This document shows positions 6,801 to 12,351 of a DNA stretch of 12,351 nt, piece by piece. Numbering within the stretch: position 1 is the first letter of the stretch; each line of letters begins with the position of its first letter. A program made the position numbers and the translations under genes. Below the pieces are notes generated by a model. The model had not been told where the DNA came from. It ran no database searches and worked only from the letters and a program-made list of their open reading frames with translations. Origin of the DNA: Chloroflexota bacterium (GTDB lineage: Bacteria; Chloroflexota; Anaerolineae; UBA1429); assembly GCA_012513595.1 (NCBI GenBank), contig JAAZBY010000178.1, positions 1 to 12,351 of the forward strand, read 5' to 3'.

Positions 6801-6974
6801 GGAGAAGACAGACAGGATTTACAGGATTTACAGGATTGACAGGATTCGGACGGTTCTCTTGTGGGATGCTGGGCATCCGCAGGGTCTAGTCAGGCAGGAA
6901 GGCCCGCCAACCCGGACGCCGGCTGCCCAGGATCCCAAATCCTGTGAATCCTGTCAATCCTGTCTCTCTTCTCC
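6801..6974. repeat. 174-bp inverted-repeat element of 9-bp ACAGGATTN units
   Basis: The left arm is GGAGAAGACAG (6801-6811) plus four 9-bp units ACAGGATT[T/T/G/C] (6812-6847). The right arm holds three units in reverse orientation, AATCCTGT-type (6937-6963), then CTCTCTTCTCC (6964-6974). Over 38 bp the arms match at 34 positions, and most differences fall on the last base of the units. The roughly 90-bp centre has no coding potential that I see. The arms are much more AT-rich than their surroundings. The organisation resembles a REP- or MITE-like mobile or structural element. The right arm overlaps the 3' end of the GrpB-family gene. A 12-bp palindrome (CCCCCGCGGGGG, 6791-6802) abuts the left end. 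Confidence 0.8.
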
Positions 6975-7493
6975 GCCTCCTTCGCGCCAGGCCAGGGCGC
7001 GGGCCTCGACGCGGCGGATAAAGGCGCCCTTGCCGTCGGTGTAGGCGGCCGGGTCGGCGGGGAAGCGCCGGGCCAGGCGCTCTTTCAGGCGGGCGTAGGC
7101 GGCCGCGTCGGCGGGGTGGGCGCGCAGATAGTCGCGAAAGGCCAGGTGCCGGGCGACCTCGGGGCTGCCCACGGCAAAGGCGTGGGCGTGGTGCGTGTGC
7201 CGTTCGGGCGTGCCCCGCACAAAGTAGCGCCGCCCGGGGATGCCGTGCTCGCCGCGCGGGAGGTAGCCGGCGGCCGTCAGCGCCTCATTCAAGCCGTCCA
7301 GCCGGGGCACGTCCAGCACGGTGATGAGAAGGTCGATGGTGGGCTTGGCCAGGAGCCCCGGCACGGCGGTGCTGCCGATGTGCGCCACGTCGACGAGCAG
7401 GCCCCCCAGGAGGCGGCGCCACAGGGCGGCCTCCTCCTCGTAGAGGCGCGGCCAGGCCGGGTCATAGGGCACCAGGATCACCCGTCGCACCAC
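6954..7493 (-). CDS. GrpB-family (UPF0157) nucleotidyltransferase-fold protein
   Basis: This 179-residue protein has the usual GrpB length and landmarks. LVPYDPAWPRLYEEE (7-21) is the family's N-terminal signature. AHIGSTAVPGLLAKPTIDLL (37-56) is the nucleotidyltransferase-like G-S motif with D54. GIPGRRYFVRG (84-94) and HHAHAF (101-106) follow, then HLAFRDYLRAHP (116-127). The family belongs to the nucleotidyltransferase superfamily, but its reaction is not established for most members. The start is GTG 7493, 7 nt after AAAGGAG. The stop of the upstream GH2-like gene is 29 nt away, so it is probably co-transcribed with it. The last seven codons or so (GGEERQD) and the TGA stop are made of the ACAGGATT element, so the native C-terminus was probably replaced. 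Confidence 0.9.
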   Translation of the reverse strand: MVRRVILVPYDPAWPRLYEEEAALWRRLLGGLLVDVAHIGSTAVPGLLAKPTIDLLITVLDVPRLDGLNEALTAAGYLPRGEHGIPGRRYFVRGTPERHTHHAHAFAVGSPEVARHLAFRDYLRAHPADAAAYARLKERLARRFPADPAAYTDGKGAFIRRVEARALAWREGGGEERQD

Positions 7494-7522
7494 GCCGGTG
7501 CTCCTTTCCCGTTGCGGCGGCC

Positions 7523-10042
7523 TCAGGGCAGGTCGATCGTCAGCGGCGCGGCGTTCACGGCGCGCACCTCGAGGGTCGCGCCGGGCGGCGCCTCGAGGAT
7601 GGCGATGCGGCGCGCCTCCTGGGGGAGGAGGTCCAGGTAGTTATCCTCAAAGGCGGCCGCGGGGCTGCCGGGCACCGCCAGGGAGACCTGCCGGGCGAAC
7701 AGGTCGGCAGAGACCTCGACGCCGCCGGGCACCAGCCGGGCCCGCAGGGTGGCCGCGGGCAGGCGCAGAAGGCGCTCGGGGGCCAGGAGCAGGCAGGCCT
7801 GCCAGCCGTCGAGGGCGGCGGCCAGGAGCTCCTCCCGCACGGTCAGCGGGCCAAAGGGCGTGGCGCTGAGGCGCCGGCGGGCCACGCCGGGGGCCACGTC
7901 CACCGCGATGCGGGCCTCGCCGAGGAGGGTGCCGTCAAAGCGCAGCCGGCGCAGGGTCAGCGTGCCGCACAGCGGCGCGGCTGAGTCGTTCACGACCCAG
8001 AGGGAGATCTCGTCGGCGGTGCGCTCAAAGGACAGCAGCACCGGCGCGCAGGCGCGCCGCACGGCGTACCAGGCGATCTTGGGCACGAGGTCCGCGTCGA
8101 TGAGCCCCGGGCCCACCGACGGCCAGGGATCGACGAGGCGCCACACCAGGCTGCCCCAACAGCGGCGGCCGTCGAGGGGGGCGCCGTCGGGCAGGCCGCG
8201 GCGGTGGCGCTCGAGGCGCTCGCGGAGGTAGTCGGCCTGGGCGCTGCCCAGGGTGCGCACCAGCTCGGCGGGGGAGCCGGCCACGCAGTAGCGCTCCAGA
8301 GGGCCGACCTGATCCCAGGAATCGGCGGGGGCGTGGCGGGCCCAGGAGGCGGGCCAGGCCGGCTGGCCGGGGGCGCGCGGGGCCGCGTCGTGCCCGGCCG
8401 GCCAGAGGGCGTCCTCACCCAGGGCGCGGCGGAGCGTGGGCAGGGCCGGGGCGCTGACGCGCCCCAGCGCCGCGGCAAAGGCTGGTAGCGAGGCCCAGGG
8501 AGAGAAGGTCCGCGCCGTGTCATCCTGCCAGTCTCCGCGCAGGGGCCAGTTGGGCGCGGGCCCGCCGCCGGGCGTGGCGGGGCGGAAGGGGCGGGAGGGG
8601 TCCAGCCGGGCGACGACCTCGGGGATGGCGCGGCCCAGCAGGGGCCCCGCGGCGCAGACGCCGGCGGCGTTCGCGTCCGCGGCGTCTGCGCTAGCGTCGT
8701 CTGCGCCGCCAGCCTGCGGCGAGGGGCCGCGGTCCTGGCCCGTCCAGGCCAGCAGGCAGGCGTGGTTGCGCAGGCGCCGCACGATCCCCTCCACCTCGGC
8801 GCGGGCGTTGCGCGCCAGGGCCGGGTCGTCCTCGGGGTAGGGCCCGGGGGCGAAGGGCAGGTCCTGCAGGACGAGGATGCCCCGCCGGTCGCAGCCGTCG
8901 TAGAAGGACTCCTCGGGCAGGGGGCCGCCGGCGACCACGCGCAGGGCGTTCATGTTGGCGTGGCGGGCCATGTCCAGCAGGCGCTCGTCGCGGGCGGGGT
9001 CGGGGCAGTGGGAGAGGCCGGGCGGCGCCGCCCAGCAGGCCCCCTGCAGAAAGACGGGCCGGCCGTTCACCACGTAGCGGTGCAGCGGGGCCAGGGACGA
9101 CGGATCGCGCTCCTCGAGGCGGACGTCGCGGATGCCGACCCAGATGTACCGCTCTTCGCAGGGCTCCCCCTCGGAGGTGAGCTGCAGGCTCAGGGCGTAC
9201 AGGTGGGGCTGCCCGAGGGTGTGCGGCCACCAGAGTGCCGGCCGCTCGACGCGGATGGCCACCGGGCGCCAGGCCTCGGAATCCCCGCGGGCCACGATGG
9301 CGCCAGACGGGTCGGCCAGCGACCAGTGCAGCCAGGCCCGCCGGCGCGAGACCTCGGCCTGGACGTGGACGGTGGCGTGGAGGTGGGACGGGTCCAGCAC
9401 GGTGCGCACCGAGACGTCGTCGATCCAGGCGCGCGCGCACAGGTCGAGGGCCACGTCGCGCTGGATGCCCAGGCGCACCAGGTTGGGCAGGCCGCCGAGG
9501 CGCGGGGACCAGTCGACCTCCGGCTTACGGAGCAGCCGGTGCGCGGGGATGCCGGGCGGCGGGTCCAGCGCCGCAAGGTGGGCCAGCGGGGAGGGAAAGA
9601 GGATCAGGAGGGCATTGCGCCCCCCGGCGGGGGCCAGGCGGGCCGTCACGTCGAGCGAGACCTCGCGGAAGGCATCGTCGCAGGAGGCCAGGACCTCGCC
9701 GTTGAGGGCCACGGTGGCCAGCGTGTCAAGCCCGAGGAGGCGCAGGCGCACGGGGCCATCGCGCGGCTCGGGGCTGGGGAAGGTCGTGGCGTAGAGCCAG
9801 TCGCGCGCGGCGACCTCGGCCAGGGCGGGCCCCCCGGGGTGGGCGGCCGGGTCCGGCAGGAGGCCGTGGGCGCGGAGCACGTCGTGCACGAGGGCCGGGA
9901 TGGCCGTGGGGAGCCAGCCGGCCTCGGCGGCGGTGGCGGGGCGCAGGTCGAGCGCCTGGCGCGAGAGGTCGGCCAGGTCGGCGGTGCCGGGGTCGAGGGA
10001 GCGCACGTACCATGCGGAGCGGAGGGGCAGGAGGGTTCTCAT
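7523..10042 (-). CDS. GH2 beta-mannosidase-like protein, both catalytic glutamates apparently lost
   Basis: The protein has 839 residues, the normal length for a GH2 beta-mannosidase. The N-terminal sugar-binding domain is seen in RDWLYATTF (80-88), GLDTLATVALNGEVL (104-118) and DVTARL (131-136). A middle beta domain includes ALWWPHTLGQPHLYALSL (269-286) and GIRDVRLE (303-310). The barrel starts at VNGRPVFLQGACW (325-337), with NMNALRVVAGG (363-373) and FYDGCDRRGILVLQDLPFA (380-398). The acid/base segment, normally RNHPS..LWCGNNE, reads RNH...AWTGQDR (425-438), with R438 at the Glu position. The nucleophile segment, normally RFVTEFG, reads AFAAALG (521-527), with A525 there. Later landmarks (LVWRLVDPWPSVGPGLID, 632-649) are kept. 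ATG 10042 is chosen because the family's N-terminus begins there; AGGAAGG lies 14 nt upstream, a weak spacing. No signal peptide is seen. Confidence 0.85.
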   Translation of the reverse strand: MRTLLPLRSAWYVRSLDPGTADLADLSRQALDLRPATAAEAGWLPTAIPALVHDVLRAHGLLPDPAAHPGGPALAEVAARDWLYATTFPSPEPRDGPVRLRLLGLDTLATVALNGEVLASCDDAFREVSLDVTARLAPAGGRNALLILFPSPLAHLAALDPPPGIPAHRLLRKPEVDWSPRLGGLPNLVRLGIQRDVALDLCARAWIDDVSVRTVLDPSHLHATVHVQAEVSRRRAWLHWSLADPSGAIVARGDSEAWRPVAIRVERPALWWPHTLGQPHLYALSLQLTSEGEPCEERYIWVGIRDVRLEERDPSSLAPLHRYVVNGRPVFLQGACWAAPPGLSHCPDPARDERLLDMARHANMNALRVVAGGPLPEESFYDGCDRRGILVLQDLPFAPGPYPEDDPALARNARAEVEGIVRRLRNHACLLAWTGQDRGPSPQAGGADDASADAADANAAGVCAAGPLLGRAIPEVVARLDPSRPFRPATPGGGPAPNWPLRGDWQDDTARTFSPWASLPAFAAALGRVSAPALPTLRRALGEDALWPAGHDAAPRAPGQPAWPASWARHAPADSWDQVGPLERYCVAGSPAELVRTLGSAQADYLRERLERHRRGLPDGAPLDGRRCWGSLVWRLVDPWPSVGPGLIDADLVPKIAWYAVRRACAPVLLSFERTADEISLWVVNDSAAPLCGTLTLRRLRFDGTLLGEARIAVDVAPGVARRRLSATPFGPLTVREELLAAALDGWQACLLLAPERLLRLPAATLRARLVPGGVEVSADLFARQVSLAVPGSPAAAFEDNYLDLLPQEARRIAILEAPPGATLEVRAVNAAPLTIDLP

Positions 10043-10105
10043 GGTGTTGGGCGAAACCTTCCTAGGAGGGAGGTCCCTCACTGCTGGCGAGGCTGCCGCG
10101 GGCGA

Positions 10106-10577
10106 CCCTCTCCCGGCCCAGCGGACTGGGCTTGGCGGGAGAGGAGAAGCGTCCCCCGGGAGTACGACGCCTGGCGGCCCTCTCCCGGCCCAGCGGACTG
10201 GGCTTGGCGGGAGAGGGGAAGAGTGCCCCGGGAGTACGACGCCTGGCGACCCTCTCCCGGCCCAGCGGACTGGGCTTGGCGGGAGAGGGGAAGAGTGCCC
10301 CGGGAGTACGACGCCTGGCGGCCCTCTCCCGGCCCAGCGGACTGGGCTTGGCGGGAGAGGGGAAGAGTCCCCCGGGAGTACGACGTCTGGCGCCCCTCTC
10401 CCGGCCCAGCGGACTGGGCTTGGCGGGAGAGGGGAAGAGTCCCCCGGGAGTGCGGCGCCTGGCGGCCCTCTCCCGGCCCAGCGGACTGGGCTTGGCGGGA
10501 GAGGAGAAGCGTCCCCCGGGAGTACGACGCCTGGCGGCCCTCTCCCAGCCCAGCGGACTGGGTGAGGCGCAAGAGGG
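10106..10577. repeat. Tandem array: seven hairpins at exact 72-bp period
   Basis: Unit starts are 10106, 10178, 10250, 10322, 10394, 10466 and 10538. Each complete unit has a hairpin half of about 40 bp and a spacer half of about 32 bp. The hairpin is CCCTCTCCCG, GCCCAG, CGGA loop, CTGGGC, TTGG bulge, CGGGAGAGG. The spacer includes CCCCGGGAGTACGACGCCTGG. Hairpins 1-6 are almost invariant; differences fall mainly in the spacer and flank. Units 1 and 6 are identical over 72 bp. The seventh hairpin is degenerate and lacks a spacer, marking the array end. Because 72 is divisible by three, long false reading frames cross it. It occupies most of the gap between the selenoprotein gene and the GH2-like gene, ending 63 nt before the GH2 start. 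Confidence 0.92.
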
Positions 10578-10683
10578 TGGCATACTCGCCCGAGTGGGCT
10601 CGCCGTCGCCGCTCGGCACGGGGACCCTCCCCCCCGGCTTGCGCGAGGCGGCGCCGCGGCGGACCCCGCCCCGGCGAGGCGAC
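10578..10683. other. Non-coding GC-rich stretch between the array and the selenoprotein stop
   Basis: I see no gene here. It holds short GC-rich inverted repeats, for example ACTC-GCCC-GAGT, and no T-run. Together with 10043-10105 and the hairpin array it makes up the 641-bp gap between the two - strand genes. Confidence 0.5.
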
Positions 10684-11331
10684 CTAGCCCGTCCTTCTCC
10701 GCCGCAGAAAGAGCCCCGCACTGATCGCCGTCAGCACCGCGGCACCGCCCCCCAAGAGGGCCGGCACGGGCAGCCCGCGGCCCGCCTCCCCTCCCGGGGG
10801 CGGCGTTGGCACGGGTGCCGCCTGCGTGGCCGTGGGCGGCGGGGCGGTCCCTTCCGGCGCGGGCGTCCGGGCGGCCACGGTCGCATCGGCGTTGGCAAAG
10901 AGGTCCTGCAGGCCGGCCACGGGGGGCCAGCCGATGCCGTCCCCCTCGATCCCCTCCCGCACCAGGTTGGCGAACTGCTCGTTGATCTCGATCGAGCCGA
11001 TCAGGGCCTGCTCGCCGATCAGGACCAACGGGATCACCTGGCGCTCCTCGGGGATGGCCAGCTCCTCCATGACGGACGTATAGATCTGGCCGCCGCCCTC
11101 GGTGGATATGTTCAGGCCCATGATGACCAGGCGGCTGCCGTACTCGTTTACCAGCGGGGCGACCACACGGGCCACCGTCTCTTCGCAGTACGGTCAAGTG
11201 GGCGAGTAAAAGTACACCGCGTGGACCACCGGGTCCGCGGCGCGGGCCGGCAGGGGGCGCAGGCTCAGGGTCGCGAGCAGGATCAGGGCCGCGCAGAGGG
11301 GGAATGCCAGGCGGCGCACGGGCAGGGTCAT
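10684..11331 (-). CDS. Membrane-anchored thioredoxin-fold selenoprotein (in-frame TGA = Sec46)
   Basis: Read through one internal TGA (11196-11194), this frame gives 215 residues: signal peptide 1-31 (RR, hydrophobic core, cleavage after ARA), Trx-like domain about 34-150, Pro/Thr-rich linker about 155-186, C-terminal membrane helix about 188-208 and the tail RRRRTG. The domain starts VVHAVYFYSPT-U46-P-Y-C49. YFYSPTCPYC is the expected thioredoxin active site, so TGA replaces exactly the first, nucleophilic Cys. QVIPLVLIG (98-106) supplies the cis-Pro (P101). The TGA is followed at once by a possible bacterial SECIS hairpin. Other genes here end in TGA, so the codon is not globally reassigned. 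ATG 11331 has GAGG upstream. The likely role is thiol-disulfide exchange outside the membrane. The alternative is a nonsense mutation or sequencing error. Annotated conventionally it would start near 11175 and lose signal and active site. Confidence 0.82.
11161..11196 (-). promoter_or_regulatory. Candidate bacterial SECIS element
   Basis: Folded by eye on the - strand transcript: GACCGU (11195-11190, starting inside the UGA) pairs with GUGGUC (11166-11161) using two G-U pairs. An apical stem ACGG (11178-11175) / CCGU (11170-11167) closes the loop UGGC. The loop begins 20 nt after the UGA and contains G residues, in the range described for bacterial SECIS elements. The inner loop is asymmetric (11 nt on one side only), so the fold needs computation. 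Confidence 0.5.
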
Positions 11332-11418
11332 GGTTCGCCTCAGGATGGGCTAGGCGCCGGCCGGTTGCCGGCGTGCAACGGGCCCATGGTACCACATTCC
11401 GCCGCCAAGGGCACACGC

Positions 11419-11448
11419 GCGAGGGGCGGCCCCGGGGCCGCCCCTCGC
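11419..11448. terminator. Perfect 30-bp palindrome, terminator-like
   Basis: The arm GCGAGGGGCGGCCCC is followed immediately by its exact reverse complement, so an RNA hairpin would be very stable on either strand. It lies 33 nt past the stop of the GYWK-motif gene and 88 nt before the selenoprotein start. No T-run is present. Confidence 0.6.
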
Positions 11449-11458
11449 CTGGTACGGG

Positions 11459-11480
11459 CCTGCGCGGCCGGCCGCGCAGG
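11459..11480. terminator. Perfect 22-bp palindrome abutting the GYWK gene stop
   Basis: CCTGCGCGGCC followed by its exact reverse complement begins directly after the stop codon of the - strand gene that ends at 11481. With the 30-bp palindrome 10 bp away it forms a double hairpin, likely ending or protecting that transcript. Confidence 0.6.
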
Positions 11481-12350
11481 TCACTCGGAACAGTGGCCGG
11501 GGCCGATGAGGCCCTTGTTATAGTTGTCGAGGATGGCGGCCAGAGTTGTGAACTCGGCGCGCACGTCGCCGCCCGTCTTGCCCTTCAGCAGGGCCACCTG
11601 GGCGGGCGTGTAGGCGTTCAGGAGGACGGTCGCCGCGCTGTAGGCGGCCTGGGCGGCGGTGAAATCGGCGCCGTTCAGGGCGTTCATCTGCGCGGCGATG
11701 TAGGCGTGCGCCAGGATGTAGTAGGCGTTCCCGCCGGAGGGGTTGGTCCACAGCACCTGGTAGGTGGTTTGCCCGCTGAGGAAGAAGGGCGAGTCCTCGC
11801 CGGAGGGCGCCAGGAGCGCCCAGGTGTCGTCATACGGCGCCGGGCCGTACTTGGAGTGCGTCTTCCAGTAGCCGGGCGTCAGGGTGCAGCCCAGGCAGGG
11901 GACGTGCACGGCCACGCTCCAGGAGTCGCTGCCCGCCGTCGCGCTGTCGTTGGCCACGAAAGAGGCCGTGTTGCCGACGGTATACTCTCCGCACACGGCG
12001 TAGGGGCCGATCCAGCGGGAGTACGTGAAGGTCACGGGCGCGTCAGCCGCGCAGACGGTGCCGAGGCTACCGGCGTAAGTGTCCGTCACGTCGATGCACT
12101 CGTCGATGACCGTCGTCGGCGCGCCAAAGGTGACGTCGGCCGAGCCGGAGAAGGCCGTGGTGCCGCCCGCGGTGGGAATGAGGTCCTGGTCATAGTCGTG
12201 GTTCTGCAGGGTGGCCGTGGCCGTGTTCTGGCGGGCCGCCGCGCTCGGCAGGCTCGCCGCGTAGGTGCAGGCCAGGTCGCCCTCCTGGGGCACGATGAGC
12301 GCCGGGCAGGCCACGTCCGCGGCAATGGCCGGCGAGACGAGGTCCGCGAC
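11481..12350 (-). CDS. Secreted protein with TPGYWKTHS motif (N-terminus outside window)
   Basis: This is a partial gene with 289 residues visible; the frame stays open to the right edge, so the start lies beyond it. The visible N-terminal half is Thr/Ala/Ser-rich with beta-type segments and regularly spaced cysteines (for example NTATATLQNHDYD, VIDECIDVTDTYAGSL), like surface Ig-like or adhesin-type domains. Next comes C-L-G-C-T-L-TPGYWKTHS, a motif I know from many secreted bacterial proteins of unknown function. A helical C-terminal domain follows, rich in Tyr and Ala (NAYYILAHAYIAAQMNALNG), ending GPGHCSE. Cys content and composition point to an exported, disulfide-containing protein. No C-terminal anchor is visible. 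The next gene downstream encodes a thioredoxin-like exported protein, which could service its disulfides, but this is only a proximity argument. Confidence 0.75.
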   Translation of the reverse strand, partial: VADLVSPAIAADVACPALIVPQEGDLACTYAASLPSAAARQNTATATLQNHDYDQDLIPTAGGTTAFSGSADVTFGAPTTVIDECIDVTDTYAGSLGTVCAADAPVTFTYSRWIGPYAVCGEYTVGNTASFVANDSATAGSDSWSVAVHVPCLGCTLTPGYWKTHSKYGPAPYDDTWALLAPSGEDSPFFLSGQTTYQVLWTNPSGGNAYYILAHAYIAAQMNALNGADFTAAQAAYSAATVLLNAYTPAQVALLKGKTGGDVRAEFTTLAAILDNYNKGLIGPGHCSE

Positions 12351-12351
12351 G

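Noticed and set aside
10106..10577. CRISPR array
   Set aside because: Repeat and spacer sizes look superficially right, but the 'spacers' are nearly identical to one another and no cas genes are in the window.
8762..10687. A 641-codon + strand frame opposite the GH2-like gene
   Set aside because: It is a shadow of a GC-rich gene plus the repeat array, with low-complexity Gly/Arg/Val sequence and no recognisable domain.
10684..11175. Short thioredoxin-like gene starting at GTG 11175
   Set aside because: It would lack signal peptide and active site, although upstream codons in the same frame encode both, interrupted only by the TGA.
11194..11196. Reassigned genetic code (TGA as an ordinary amino acid)
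   Set aside because: Several other genes in the window end correctly at TGA (291-293, 2029-2031, 6287-6289, 7523-7525), so TGA is a normal stop here.
11383..11410. Promoter for the selenoprotein (TGGTACCAT as extended -10)
   Set aside because: The -10 matches only 4/6 and no -35 sits at a proper distance, so it is too weak to list.
10043..11416. A 1297-codon - strand frame that would extend the GH2-like protein upstream by about 458 residues
   Set aside because: It runs through the 72-bp repeat array (length divisible by three, so all frames stay open) and through the selenoprotein gene in a wrong frame. GH2 homology begins at ATG 10042.
1..12351. tRNA, rRNA or selC (tRNA-Sec) genes
   Set aside because: I saw no cloverleaf-like or rRNA-like sequence on either strand by reading; the selenocysteine machinery, if present, lies outside the window.

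Overview
The window is GC-rich, with G or C at most third codon positions. Gene content suggests a Chloroflexota-like (Anaerolineae-type) environmental bacterium: carbohydrate catabolism genes, a DUF1622 membrane protein, a secreted GYWK-motif protein, and a membrane-anchored thioredoxin-like protein. The taxonomic guess is inference only.

Left part, + strand (1-3597): the C-terminus of a family 5-type ABC solute-binding protein ends in a terminator-like hairpin. A glycoside-hydrolase-like TIM-barrel protein and an HpcH/HpaI aldolase follow, apparently as a carbohydrate or sugar-acid catabolic unit. A half-size ArsP/DUF318-type permease comes next. It converges on a ChbG/YdjC-family carbohydrate deacetylase (- strand), and the two genes share a CTAG that encodes both stop codons. 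A PAP2-like membrane protein (4725-5396, +) is read from a TGGTATAAT extended -10 through a structured leader.

Middle part, - strand (5410-7493): a promoter at 6762-6789 probably drives three small genes: a coiled-coil protein, a double zinc-knuckle membrane protein and DUF1622. Upstream of that promoter is a 174-bp inverted-repeat element built from 9-bp ACAGGATTN units. One arm forms the last codons and the stop of a GrpB-family gene.

Right part, - strand (7523-12350): a full-length GH2 beta-mannosidase-like protein appears to lack both catalytic glutamates. It is preceded by an array of seven hairpins with an exact 72-bp period. Upstream of the array is the most notable gene in the window: a secreted, membrane-anchored thioredoxin-fold protein. 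Its first redox-motif cysteine codon is an in-frame TGA (U-P-Y-C), so it is a probable selenoprotein that a standard gene caller would truncate. Two perfect palindromes separate it from a secreted protein with a TPGYWKTHS motif, which runs off the right edge.
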